A DNA stretch of 64,000 nucleotides from Streptomyces iconiensis (GCF_028657195.3 NZ_JANCPR020000005.1:1-64000), one strand, 5' to 3'; shown: positions 25,805-33,224, counted from the first letter of the stretch. Translations and numbers: made by a program. The notes: generated by a model not told the origin, from the sequence alone.

Positions 25805-26317
25805 TCAGGGGGTTGGTGGGGGCGGCTCGACTCGTGAGCTGGACGGATGCCGGGTTCGGTGGGTGGCCGCTGGTGGCCTTGGTGACCGCTGTTGACCGGT
25901 GATCACCGGGGGTTCTGGTGCGGATCTGGTGCGGTGTGGTGCAGGACTCGCAGACGGGCGCACCTTCTGTTTACAGGCTGTAGGTGGGTGGGGCGGTGGG
26001 GGTTGTATCGGCTCCTGCGGGGTGCGGGAGAGGCTGCGCCGGACGACGCCGGTTGGTGGGGGTTGCTGTACTTCGCTGCTGTACTGCAACGGGCCTCCCT
26101 GTTCGGCTTCCCCCAGAGACAGCCCGCCACAATGGCGGGGAGGCCGAATGACCAGGCGCGCGTGTGGCTCGCGGTACTGGTCACTGAGTTCAGCCATGGT
26201 TGCCAGGTTTACAGCGCAAGCAACGTCGGTGTGTGAGGATATGTTCATGTTCAATGCGCTGGTTTCCGGCGACGGCCGGTTCTTGGGGGCTGGATGTTGA
26301 CCACGAAACTTCGCTGC
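25805..26317. other. Gene-free left end of the element
   Basis: No convincing gene lies here; open frames on both strands lack ribosome sites and family features. The perfect palindrome CCGGTGATCACCGG is at 25896-25909 and a small hairpin (CCCGCCA/TGGCGGG) at 26123-26139. G/T-rich repeats (GGTGGCC, TGCGGATCTGGTGCGG) near 25855-25950 could be integrase or excisionase arm sites, which are expected beside attL. Confidence 0.5.
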
Positions 26318-26623
26318 CTAGGCCCAGCCGACCAGGGGAGGACGCGGGCCGATTGCCGCGTCGAGTTGCTTTGCGACTAAAAGGGCATCTGCTGCCCGTA
26401 TAGGTTCAGCTAACGCAATCTGATCGGCCGAGATTATTCCGCGAACCGCGTCCACCACTTCATCGTCTGACAGTGCGACACGAACGGACTCAATTACAGC
26501 ATCCAGCACCGGCAATGCAATTCCCTGCACTTCTTGCTCGGGGTCTCTTTCGGTTAGCCTCTCAAGTGTCTCGACCAGTGCTTCCGTCTTCTGCTTGGCG
26601 CTGTACGGGTAGTCATTGCTCAT
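26318..26623 (-). CDS. Small partner protein of the HEPN cargo (101 residues)
   Basis: The start MSNDYPYSAKQKTEALVETL follows GAGGGG 6 nt upstream and overlaps the last 11 nt of the preceding gene, so the two are translationally coupled. The protein is acidic and mostly helical (LERLTERDPEQEVQGIALPV, DAVIESVRVALSDDEVVDAV), with no cysteine and no membrane segment. No family is recognised. Size, acidity and coupling to a HEPN protein fit an antitoxin or regulatory subunit, but that is inference. Confidence 0.65.
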   Translation of the reverse strand: MSNDYPYSAKQKTEALVETLERLTERDPEQEVQGIALPVLDAVIESVRVALSDDEVVDAVRGIISADQIALAEPIRAADALLVAKQLDAAIGPRPPLVGWA

Positions 26624-27269
26624 TTTTCGCCCCCTCGGAGCGCTGTGACTTTTTATCAGTCTGCCTGCGCCTCGTGAATTCTTCGAACCGTTTCGTGAAT
26701 ACATACACGTAGTCGAGGATTGCCTCGGTGAGCGCTAGGACATCTGCGGCGTCTTGCCTCGAAACGTGAGTTCCCTGGAAGTGCGCCGCCTCATTGCGCA
26801 TTACTCGCAATTGGGCTGCCCAGTCAACCAATCGCCCATCCAGGATCCCGCTCTCGCGAAGCCGCTCAAGACTCTTTACGAGAGTTTTCTCTCGCACTCC
26901 ATGCAGGAGGGCGAGCCCCTCCAGGGTTCTTCCTGCCATGACAACGGAAGCCGTGTAGAGACCGTGGACGAAGCAACGCTTTCCTTCATTTATTTCACGG
27001 CGAAGTTCTCCCGGAATAGAATCCACTTGATATTCATCTTCGCCAAGTGGGTACAGCCAGTGCGGATCAATGAATCCTTCCGTAAGGTCATCCGAATTTT
27101 CGGAGTAGATCACCATCGGATGCGTGCACTCGCGGCAAGTGAGCAGAGAAAAGCGCCAGTCGGGCCCCTGTGGGCCTTCCGAGAAAACTACATGCACGGC
27201 TTCATCGGCAATCACCGGCAGGTCGCAGCCAGGGCAATTTGCAACTAGAGATCGGCTGCTGTCATTCAT
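26613..27269 (-). CDS. Zinc-finger HEPN protein, DUF4145-like
   Basis: The 218-residue protein begins with a four-cysteine finger, CPGC (12-15) and CREC (45-48). The C-terminal half is a HEPN-type four-helix bundle like DUF4145: CFVHGLYTASVVMAGRTLEG, then the motif R158-Asn-Glu-Ala-Ala-His163, which fits the HEPN RNase signature RX4-6H with a polar residue after Arg. Helix QDAADVLALTEAILDYVYVF follows. DUF4145 proteins occur in mobile elements and beside restriction systems; RNase activity is inferred only. GGGAG precedes ATG 27269. G+C is lower than in neighbours, pointing to recent acquisition. It is the first gene of a two-gene operon. Confidence 0.75.
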   Translation of the reverse strand: MNDSSRSLVANCPGCDLPVIADEAVHVVFSEGPQGPDWRFSLLTCRECTHPMVIYSENSDDLTEGFIDPHWLYPLGEDEYQVDSIPGELRREINEGKRCFVHGLYTASVVMAGRTLEGLALLHGVREKTLVKSLERLRESGILDGRLVDWAAQLRVMRNEAAHFQGTHVSRQDAADVLALTEAILDYVYVFTKRFEEFTRRRQTDKKSQRSEGAKNEQ

Positions 27270-27725
27270 CCGAACTCCCGTCCCTTTAATTACATTCAGT
27301 GCAATCAGTGTTCATTTTGAGCTGTACCGCCCCGCGCCGCAAGCCTCCCGTAGGAATCCGAGAGGTCGGTGGAGCGGATTTGGGCTGGAGCTGCTTTGGC
27401 GTGAGAGATCAGGGGGCCTTACGCTCGCCAGCGGATCGGGCAGCCTCTGCCTGCCCGCGTAGTGCCCGATCGGCCCCCTGATCTTCGAGGCTCGCGCCAA
27501 AGTGGCTGCCTAAAGCCGTGGAGCCGACCGCCCCAGCCACGACGCACCCCTTCTCTGACCTCAAGTCCCCGCTACCTGCGGTCGCGCGGGGCGGTGGGGG
27601 CGTGCCGGAGCGGGGCGGAGACAGGAGCGGCGGCGCGGTCCCGCCGGGCCGCGCGCGGCCCGCGTGAGCGGGCCGCCTTGAAGTCGTAGAGAAAGTTGTT
27701 ACGCACGTGCCTCGTGGGCCCGTGG
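27270..27725. other. Non-coding region rich in dyads inside the element
   Basis: No gene is supported over 456 bp. The left part is AT-rich (27270-27330) and must hold the promoter of the leftward HEPN operon. At 27395-27502 is a large nested inverted repeat (separate entry). A perfect 16-bp palindrome GGGCCGCGCGCGGCCC lies at 27646-27661 in a stretch of almost pure G+C. Confidence 0.6.
27395..27502. other. Long nested inverted repeat, possible origin or terminator
   Basis: Outer arms share CTTTGGCG-GAG and AGATCAGGGGGCC: the left arm is 27395-27418 and the right arm 27472-27502 with a 6-nt insertion; the inner 12 bp (27407-27418 with 27472-27483) are perfect. Within the loop GATCGGGCA pairs with TGCCCGATC (27434-27442, 27463-27471), and GGGCAG with CTGCCC. 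Such nested structure is more than a terminator for the leftward genes needs and suggests a replication or transfer site. Confidence 0.55.
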
Positions 27726-28016
27726 TCATGCGATGGGGTTGATCGTCCAAGTAGCTGCCGTGGTGCGCTGCTTGAGGGTGAGGGTGTGGGGCTTGCCCTC
27801 TTCGAGGTCGTGGGCCGCTGTCGGCTGGCCCTGGTCGAGCCAGGTTCGGGCTTGCCTGTAGGGCTTCTCGTCCAGGGTGATCGCGATCATCATGAGGCTG
27901 ATGCGGACCCAGCGCAGGGCTTCGCGGGGGCTGTGGGCGTCGTAGGTGCCGAGTCTGTGTTCGTTGACGTAGCACTCGCAGTAGTAGAGCTGGGCCGCGT
28001 GCTGCTGAGTGGTCAT
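27726..28016 (-). CDS. Hypothetical protein coupled to the ATPase gene
   Basis: The 96-residue protein starts MTTQQHAAQLYYCECYVNEH and ends TATWTINPIA-like (AATWTINPIA). Its ATG overlaps the TGA of the upstream ATPase gene, so it is the second gene of an operon. The central part (SPREALRWVRISLMMIAITL) is helical. Two cysteines near residues 13 and 15 could bind metal or be redox-active. No family is recognised; AICEs often carry such small accessory proteins. Confidence 0.65.
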   Translation of the reverse strand: MTTQQHAAQLYYCECYVNEHRLGTYDAHSPREALRWVRISLMMIAITLDEKPYRQARTWLDQGQPTAAHDLEEGKPHTLTLKQRTTAATWTINPIA

Positions 28017-28459
28017 CGCGTCGGCCTTCCCGCGTCCCTTGCCCTGTGCTCGTCGGTCTCTCCTGCCATCTCGACCGTGACCGTTCGGCCGTAGTCGTCG
28101 CCGCTCACCTCCACTCGGCTCGCCAGCGCGATCACAAGACCGAGGCCGCGGCCGTTGGTGTCGTCCTCGTCCGGGGTCTCGACGTGCGGCTTCGTCTCCC
28201 CTCCACCCGTGTCCGTGACGGCCAGGACGAGCGCGCCGGATGAGCGGTGCAGGGAGACGTGGAAGCTGCCGTTCGGGCTGCCGCTGGCGGAATGCAGCAG
28301 GGCGTTGGAACCCAGTTCGCTCACGATGAGGGCCGCGTCGTCCGCGTACGGCGTACCGCTCAGAACATCGCGGGTCCAGCGACGTACGCGGCCAACCTCC
28401 TCCGGAAGACCCGGACAGGTGAGTTCCCAGATCCGCTCTGTACTCATATACTCGTGCAT
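28013..28459 (-). CDS. RsbW-like ATP-binding protein of the element
   Basis: The 148-residue protein has the stand-alone HATPase_c_2 fold: an N box ALIVSELGSNALLHSASG (about residues 42-60), a G1 box AVTDTGGGETKP and a G2 box NGRGLGLVIALASRV. Such proteins act as anti-sigma kinases; on an AICE it could link host stress signalling to the element. GAAGGA lies 6 nt before ATG 28459; ATG 28447 is an alternative. A KorSA-type operator (28449-28466) overlaps the start codon, so the element's repressor probably controls this operon. Confidence 0.82.
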   Translation of the reverse strand: MHEYMSTERIWELTCPGLPEEVGRVRRWTRDVLSGTPYADDAALIVSELGSNALLHSASGSPNGSFHVSLHRSSGALVLAVTDTGGGETKPHVETPDEDDTNGRGLGLVIALASRVEVSGDDYGRTVTVEMAGETDEHRARDAGRPTR

Positions 28460-28466
28460 ACAAGTT
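28449..28466. promoter_or_regulatory. KorSA-type operator 1
   Basis: TACTCGTGCATACAAGTT matches TACTCGT-N4-ACGAGTA in 12 of 14 arm positions. It overlaps the start codon of the leftward ATPase gene. Confidence 0.6.
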
Positions 28467-28504
28467 CCTTCGTGCTGGTGGCCGCTATGGGTAGTGGGTG
28501 TGTG

Positions 28505-28939
28505 CTAGACGAGTCGTACGCCGTCGTGGGCACGCACGGCCGGCGGGGATGTCCCGTCGAGCGCGTCCAGGACGCGGACCGCGTATGCCTCGTCGGCGAG
28601 CTGGGTGACCTCGTCGCGGGTGACCCAGCGGAGCGCGTAGGTCTCCTCCCCGGTCGTGGGGGAGCCGTCGGCCGCTTCGCAGCGGAAGACCATGGAGACG
28701 ATGAGGCCGGTCATGTTCTTGTAGACGCCGGTGAGCGTCGCGGGCAGGGAGATCTTGATGCCGGTCTCTTCGAGGACCTCGCGCTGGAGCGCGTCCGGCA
28801 GGGTCTCGCCGGGCTCGACGACGCCGCCGGGCGGTTCCCACTGGCCGTTGTCGCGTCGCTGGATGAGCAGCGCGCGGCCCGCGTCGTTGACGATGACGCC
28901 TGCGACGCTGACGGAGTGGGGGCGCTCTACGGTTCTCAC
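28505..28939 (-). CDS. NUDIX hydrolase, Pif-like immunity factor
   Basis: The ~144-residue protein has a complete NUDIX box, GVVEPGETLPDALQREVLEETG (about residues 39-60, matching GX5EX7REUXEEXGU), in the usual fold, so it should hydrolyse a nucleoside diphosphate derivative. In pSAM2 the NUDIX protein Pif, encoded next to korSA, blocks redundant conjugal transfer between carriers; this gene has the same position beside a divergent GntR gene. GTG 28939 is preceded by AGGA. ATG 28996 would add 19 residues and overlap the presumed operator, so the shorter form is preferred. Confidence 0.82.
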   Translation of the reverse strand: MRTVERPHSVSVAGVIVNDAGRALLIQRRDNGQWEPPGGVVEPGETLPDALQREVLEETGIKISLPATLTGVYKNMTGLIVSMVFRCEAADGSPTTGEETYALRWVTRDEVTQLADEAYAVRVLDALDGTSPPAVRAHDGVRLV

Positions 28940-28993
28940 GTTCCTGGGTCCCCTCAGATGGCTAGGCTTCTCCACCGTAGCAACGGCACTCAG

Positions 28994-29011
28994 CATCTCG
29001 TCTAGATATCC
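28994..29011. promoter_or_regulatory. KorSA-type operator 2 (weak)
   Basis: ATCTCGTCTAGATATCCA keeps CTCGT and the centre of the consensus TACTCGT-N4-ACGAGTA but loses most of the right arm. It lies in the 87-bp gap between the divergent NUDIX and GntR genes, where autoregulation is expected. Confidence 0.35.
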
Positions 29012-29026
29012 AAAGGAGTACACGCT

Positions 29027-29815
29027 ATGGCAGCACTCCCGTCCGGCATCCTCGGTGCCCTCGACCCGACCAGTGACCGCGCGGTCTTCCGCCAGATCGC
29101 CGACCAGATCCGTGAGGCCATCGACCGGGGCCGCTTCAAGGAGGGCGCCAAGCTGCCTTCCGAGTCTGAGCTGGTCGAGCACTTCGGGGTATCCCGGATG
29201 ACCGTCCGCAACGCCCTGTCGATCCTCCAGAGTGAAGGGCTGGCCTCCTCCGAACACGGCCGGGGCGTCTTCGTCCGGCCACGGCCCCCGGTGCGACGGC
29301 TGGCCTCCGACCGGTTCGCGCGGCGTCACCGTGATCAGGGGAAGTCGGCCTTCACGGTCGAGGCGGAAGCCGCGGGAAGCAAACCCGAGGTGGACAGCCT
29401 GGAAGTGCGCGAGGAGAAGCCCGCTCCCGACATCTCCGCACGGCTCGGCTCGCCAAGGAAAGTCCTCGCCCGCCGTCGCCGGTATCTGCTGGACGGGCGG
29501 CCGGTCGAGTCCGCCGTCTCCTACCTACCTCTGGACCTGGCGCGCGGTACGCAGATCGCCGAACCCAACCCGGGGCCTGGCGGCATCTACGCCCGGCTCG
29601 AAGAACTCGGCCACCGCCTCGACCACTTCGATGAGGAAGTACGCGCCCGGATGCCCTCCCCCTCCGAAGTCAAGACGCTGCGGCTCTCCTCCGGCGTGCC
29701 GGTCATCAGCCTCATCCGCACCGCTTACGACACCGAAGGCCGCGCCGTGGAGGTCTGCGACACCGTCATGGCCGCTGACGCCTACGTGCTGGCCTACCAA
29801 CTCCCCGCCAACTGA
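29027..29815 (+). CDS. korSA: GntR family repressor, KorSA-like
   Basis: The 262-residue protein has a GntR winged helix at residues 18-82 (FRQIADQIREAIDRGRF, KLPSESELVEHFGVSRMTVR) and a UTRA ligand domain to about residue 255 (HFDEEVRARMPSPSEVKTL, VCDTVMAADAYVLAYQLP). In pSAM2, KorSA keeps transfer and replication genes silent until conjugation. AAGGAG precedes ATG 29027. Palindromes of the form TACTCGT-N4-ACGAGTA lie downstream, before the regulator/tra operon, and upstream of the ATPase operon. The ligand is unknown. Confidence 0.87.
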   Translation: MAALPSGILGALDPTSDRAVFRQIADQIREAIDRGRFKEGAKLPSESELVEHFGVSRMTVRNALSILQSEGLASSEHGRGVFVRPRPPVRRLASDRFARRHRDQGKSAFTVEAEAAGSKPEVDSLEVREEKPAPDISARLGSPRKVLARRRRYLLDGRPVESAVSYLPLDLARGTQIAEPNPGPGGIYARLEELGHRLDHFDEEVRARMPSPSEVKTLRLSSGVPVISLIRTAYDTEGRAVEVCDTVMAADAYVLAYQLPAN

Positions 29816-29880
29816 GCCCCGATGCGGCTCATACCAGTGTGCCGGGCCGTTCCTCACGGACTCGTACACACCAACCCTCA

Positions 29881-29898
29881 TACTCGTATAGACGAGTA
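29881..29898. promoter_or_regulatory. KorSA-type operator 3 (perfect dyad)
   Basis: TACTCGTATAGACGAGTA is a perfect inverted repeat with 7-bp arms and a 4-bp centre. It lies 137 bp before the first gene of the regulator/tra transcription unit and 66 bp after the GntR stop. Confidence 0.75.
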
Positions 29899-29960
29899 GC
29901 TAAGAGGTGTGGCACAGTATCCGCATCCCCAAAGAAGTACGCCGGGGCCATTCACAACAC

Positions 29961-29978
29961 TTCTTGTATAGACGAGTA
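29961..29978. promoter_or_regulatory. KorSA-type operator 4
   Basis: TTCTTGTATAGACGAGTA differs from operator 3 at two bases and lies 80 bp away, 40 bp before the start of the regulator gene. Paired sites at this spacing suggest cooperative repression of the transfer operon. Confidence 0.72.
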
Positions 29979-30017
29979 GTTGTGATGGTCCGGGTGTGCG
30001 GAACAAGGAGAACGACT

Positions 30018-30368
30018 GTGCGCACCATCCGAGTTGAGACTTCCTCCGCAACCGTCCTGCTGACCGAAGCGCCCGAACCGAAGGTGCGGGACCGGCAGAC
30101 CGGGGAGATAGCCAAGGACGTCACCAGCGGCGAGACGTTGATGAAGGTCGGCGTCGTCTACATCGACGAGGGCGAGTCCTCGCTCATCCACGTGACCGTG
30201 CCGGAGAGCGGAGTCACCGACGGGCTGACGCTCGGGGCTCCGGTCTCGCTGCCCGGTCTGGTGGCCCGGCCGTGGGAGTCGGTGTTCAACGGGCAGCAGC
30301 GGCACGGCATCGCCTACCGCGCCGCCGCTCTCGCCCCCGGCGCCGTTCCGGCCGGTGTGGGGGCCTGA
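30018..30368 (+). CDS. SCO3933-like regulatory protein
   Basis: The 116-residue protein (VRTIRVETSSATVLLTEAPE) is a small beta-rich protein. This type regularly precedes the tra gene in Streptomyces AICEs and is annotated as a SCO3933 family regulatory protein. It has no HTH motif. GTG 30018 is chosen for AAGGAG 7 nt upstream. It heads the transfer operon behind two KorSA-type operators; the next gene starts 2 nt after its stop. Confidence 0.75.
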   Translation: MRTIRVETSSATVLLTEAPEPKVRDRQTGEIAKDVTSGETLMKVGVVYIDEGESSLIHVTVPESGVTDGLTLGAPVSLPGLVARPWESVFNGQQRHGIAYRAAALAPGAVPAGVGA

Positions 30369-30370
30369 CC

Positions 30371-31747
30371 GTGTCCGAGCTGCTGACGGTGCTGGGGGTG
30401 GGTGGTCCGGTTGCCGCGCTCGGTGGCGGGGCCGCCTACCTCCGGGCCCGGCACCCCGCCGCCTGGTGGTCGACCGTGGGCCTCCCCCTCTCCGCCGGGC
30501 GACTGCTCGGCTCGTACGGCTCGGTAATGGAGTCGTGCGGCCTGACCGTGGCACCGTCCCGACTGCGGGCCCTGGCCGTACGGGCCACCACGCAGCGCGA
30601 AGTACGGCCCGTACCTCCCCGTCGTGGCCTGCTGCGGCCGACCTCGACCGGGATGCGCCTGCGGCTGCGGCTCGCGCCCGGACAGGAACCCGCCGACATA
30701 GCCGCTTCCGCCGAACGTCTGCGGCACGCCTGGGGCGTTCACGCCGTCTACGTCGAACCGGTCAAGCCCGGCGTGGTCGAACTGCGGCTCGTCGGCTTCG
30801 ATGTGCTGCGCCGGGTGCGCATGCCGCGTAAGGCCGGTGGCGGGCTGCTGCGGGTGCCGGTGGCGCTGCGGGAGGACGCGACCGCGTTCGTACGGGACTT
30901 CCGGGCCGTACCGCACGAACTGGTGCTCGGCGCCACGCTGTCCGGCAAGTCGATGTACCTGCGGCACCTGATCACCGGACTCGCCGAACAGCCGGTCGCG
31001 CTCGCCGGTATCGACTGCAAGCGGGGCGTGGAACTGGCCCCGTTCGCGCCCCGGCTGTCCGCCCTGGCTACCGACCCGGGGCAGGCTGCTGAGTTGCTGC
31101 CCGCGCTGGTCGGGCTGATGGAGGAGCGTTACGACCTGATCCGCGCCCGGCAGGGCATCGCTCCTTCGACACCGGATGAGGAGATCACTTCGGACGTGTG
31201 GGGCCTGCCTGAGAGCGAACAGCCGGTTCCGGTGGTCCTGGTCGTGGACGAGGTGGCCGAACTCTTCCTCGTCGCCTCCAAGAAGGATGAGGAGAGGCGC
31301 GACGAGATGGTCACCCAGCTCATCCGCCTCGCCCAGCTCGGCCGGGCTGCCGGGATCTACCTGGAGGTCTGCGGGCAACGCTTCGGCGCCGAACTGGGCA
31401 AGGGCGCGACCATGCTCCGGGCCCAGCTCTCCGGCCGCGTCTGCCACCGCGTCAACGACGAACCCTCGGCCAAGATGGCGCTCGGCGACATCGCCCCCGA
31501 AGCAGTCGGCGCCGCCTGCACCATCGCCCCGGAGATGCCCGGCCTCGCCGTCGTCGGCGACACCTCCGGCGGCTGGTCCCGCATCCGTACCCCGTACCTG
31601 TCGCTGTCCGACGCCGCCGGGCGGTGTGCCCAGTCCGCGCGCCTGGTGCCCGAGCTGCCCGCGCTCAGGCCCTTCCGGCCCACCGTTCCGGCCCGGCCCG
31701 TCGAACACCCGACTTCACTGCTCAAGCCCCGGCCCGTGACCGACTGA
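30371..31747 (+). CDS. tra: FtsK/SpoIIIE-type conjugal DNA translocase (Tra)
   Basis: The 458-residue protein moves double-stranded DNA between mycelia, the Streptomyces conjugation mode. One N-terminal hydrophobic segment (LLTVLGVGGPVAALGGGAAY) anchors it. The motor carries Walker A GATLSGKS (187-194) and Walker B VPVVLVVDEVAEL (Asp293-Glu294), followed by TQLIRLAQLGRAAGIYLEVC and a C-terminal region that binds clt repeats in relatives. GTG 30371 lies 2 nt after the preceding stop, so translation is probably coupled. The length is usual for AICE Tra proteins. Confidence 0.9.
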   Translation: MSELLTVLGVGGPVAALGGGAAYLRARHPAAWWSTVGLPLSAGRLLGSYGSVMESCGLTVAPSRLRALAVRATTQREVRPVPPRRGLLRPTSTGMRLRLRLAPGQEPADIAASAERLRHAWGVHAVYVEPVKPGVVELRLVGFDVLRRVRMPRKAGGGLLRVPVALREDATAFVRDFRAVPHELVLGATLSGKSMYLRHLITGLAEQPVALAGIDCKRGVELAPFAPRLSALATDPGQAAELLPALVGLMEERYDLIRARQGIAPSTPDEEITSDVWGLPESEQPVPVVLVVDEVAELFLVASKKDEERRDEMVTQLIRLAQLGRAAGIYLEVCGQRFGAELGKGATMLRAQLSGRVCHRVNDEPSAKMALGDIAPEAVGAACTIAPEMPGLAVVGDTSGGWSRIRTPYLSLSDAAGRCAQSARLVPELPALRPFRPTVPARPVEHPTSLLKPRPVTD

Positions 31748-31831
31748 GCCCCGTTCCCCGATCCGGCCGGCGCATCCGCCACGCGCCGACTCCCTACCCC
31801 TCCCATGCCAAAACCCGGAAGGAGACAGCCC

Positions 31832-32482
31832 GTGCGCGCCTACCTCGCCCGTGTCGACGCGGTACTCGTCCAAGCGCTCATCGCCGCCGCGCTGTCCTTC
31901 GCGCACCTGCATGACCTGGCCTCGGCCGCCGGACAGGACGGCTGGAAGGCGTGGGCCTATCCCGTCTCCGTCGACCTGCTGATGGTCGCCGCCTGGCGTC
32001 GGCTGCGGAGCGGACAGGACAAGGCGGCGGCCTGGTGCTGGTTCCTCGTCGCCTTGGTCGCCTCGCTCGGTGCCAACGTCGCGACCGCCGGACTCCTCGA
32101 CCTGGACGACGTGCCCGACTGGCTCCGCATCCTCGTAGCCGGGTGGCCCGCCCTCGCCTTCCTCGGCGGAACGCTCCTCGCGCACGGGCGGAACCCCTCG
32201 TCACCGGCTGTCCCCCACATCCCAGAACCCGCGCCTGCCGTCGAGCACTCGGCGCCGGAGCGGGAACCGGAGCCCGCGCCGGAACCGCCCTCGCCTCCCT
32301 CGGCCCCGGAGCTGCCGCACTCGGACGCCGCCCCCGTACCGGCTGCCCTGGTCGAGCACGCCCGGAAGATCGCCGACGCGCATCACTCCCGAACCGGCGC
32401 CCCCATCGACACCCCGACCCTCCGCGCCCGCCTGGGCATCCCTGCACCCCTCGCCGAGCAGATCGCCACCCAACTCATCTGA
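31832..32482 (+). CDS. DUF2637 membrane protein (spread-type)
   Basis: The 216-residue protein has four hydrophobic helices in the first 125 residues (LVQALIAAALSFAHLHDLA, AYPVSVDLLMVAAW, CWFLVALVASLGANVATAGL, ILVAGWPALAFLGGTLL), matching DUF2637. A Pro/Glu-rich linker and a small helical C-terminal domain follow (ALVEHARKIADAHHSRTGAP). Such proteins accompany tra in AICEs and are thought to help plasmid spread along the mycelium. GTG 31832 with AAGGAG 7 nt upstream is preferred to ATG 31805. Confidence 0.82.
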   Translation: MRAYLARVDAVLVQALIAAALSFAHLHDLASAAGQDGWKAWAYPVSVDLLMVAAWRRLRSGQDKAAAWCWFLVALVASLGANVATAGLLDLDDVPDWLRILVAGWPALAFLGGTLLAHGRNPSSPAVPHIPEPAPAVEHSAPEREPEPAPEPPSPPSAPELPHSDAAPVPAALVEHARKIADAHHSRTGAPIDTPTLRARLGIPAPLAEQIATQLI

Positions 32483-32500
32483 CACACAAGGAGATCCGCC

Positions 32501-32686
32501 ATGCCCGGACGTACGCCCGACAGCTTCGACTTCCTCGACGCGGCCCACGAAATGGCCGATGCGGGCCGCCCCACCCTGGCCCGGCTGCTGGCCGAGGAAG
32601 CCGCCGAACTCACCGCCGACCCCGCCGAAGCCGCTCGCATCCTGGGCGAGTTCCCCGGTGGCTCCCTCCGGCTCAAGGACTGCTGA
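32501..32686 (+). CDS. Small AICE protein (61 residues)
   Basis: The protein MPGRTPDSFDFLDAAHEMAD and onward is acidic and helical with no known motif. AAGGAG precedes the ATG, and its TGA overlaps the ATG of the next gene (TGATG), so it belongs to the spread operon. Small proteins at this position are common in AICEs and have no assigned function. Confidence 0.7.
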   Translation: MPGRTPDSFDFLDAAHEMADAGRPTLARLLAEEAAELTADPAEAARILGEFPGGSLRLKDC

Positions 32687-32877
32687 TGCCTCTGAACCGC
32701 CGCTTCCGCGACGTGACCCGTATCGGCCCCGTACAGATCGGCACCGCCAACGACGGCCGTGGCCGCGAGAAGCACACCGCCGCCTGTACGGCCCCGCGCT
32801 GCGGCTTCTCCGCCGACTACGACTCACGCGCCGCCGCCGAACTGGCCGCCCGCACCCACCGCTGCCCCATCCGCTGA
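32686..32877 (+). CDS. Mobile element transfer protein (SpdA-like, 63 residues)
   Basis: The protein matches the conserved short 'mobile element transfer protein' family: RRFRDVTRIGPVQIGT, then CTAPRCGFSADYDSRAAAEL and ARTHRCP. Cys and His residues (Cys-Cys...His-Cys) suggest a small zinc finger. Translation is coupled to the preceding gene through TGATG. The role in transfer or spreading is inferred from its constant position in AICEs. Confidence 0.8.
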   Translation: MPLNRRFRDVTRIGPVQIGTANDGRGREKHTAACTAPRCGFSADYDSRAAAELAARTHRCPIR

Positions 32878-32898
32878 CCTGCGAAGGAGATCGCACGC

Positions 32899-33093
32899 GT
32901 GTCCGTGAACCTGCCCCTGGTCGTCGTCCTGGGCCTGCTCGTCTGGGGCGCCGTGAAGTTCCTCGGCGTCCGCGTCTGGCTCGTCGTCGTGATCGCGCTC
33001 TTCGGCTTCTACCTCGCCGACACCTTCCTCGCCCCCGCCATCGACAACGGCACCCGCACCGGCGTCGAGACCGTCAACGGCACGAACGACTGA
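32899..33093 (+). CDS. Small membrane spread protein (SpdB/SpdD-like, 64 residues)
   Basis: The protein starts at GTG with AAGGAG upstream. It has two transmembrane segments (LVVVLGLLVWGAVKFLG and VWLVVVIALFGFYLADTFL) and a polar tail. Such proteins belong to the spd genes that help newly received plasmids cross septa. It follows the transfer protein by 21 nt in the same operon. Confidence 0.75.
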   Translation: MSVNLPLVVVLGLLVWGAVKFLGVRVWLVVVIALFGFYLADTFLAPAIDNGTRTGVETVNGTND

Positions 33094-33116
33094 GAACCGA
33101 GAAGGGAGAACCAACC

Positions 33117-33224
33117 ATGCCGCTCCGACCGCAACTCCCCCACGCTCCCCAGGCCCCGACGACGCCGACTCACGCCCACGAACCGGCCTGCACCTGCCAG
33201 CACGCGCCGCAGCCCCAGCCGTGA
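33117..33224 (+). CDS. Very small Pro/His-rich AICE peptide (35 residues)
   Basis: ATG 33117 follows GAAGGGAG and opens a 35-codon frame rich in Pro, His and Thr (MPLRPQLPHAPQAPTTPTHA) with a CTC motif. Its TGA overlaps the GTG of the next gene (GTGA). Length and composition give no function; the ribosome site and coupling are the support. Confidence 0.5.
   Translation: MPLRPQLPHAPQAPTTPTHAHEPACTCQHAPQPQP

Noticed and set aside
25805..26254. 149-residue minus-strand protein at the left end of the element
   Set aside because: Composition is Pro/Arg/His-rich without a fold, there is no ribosome site, and competing frames are open on both strands.
28940..29329. N-terminal extension of the NUDIX protein to 274 residues
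   Set aside because: It would overlap the whole start of the divergent GntR gene and its operator; the extension has no family sequence.
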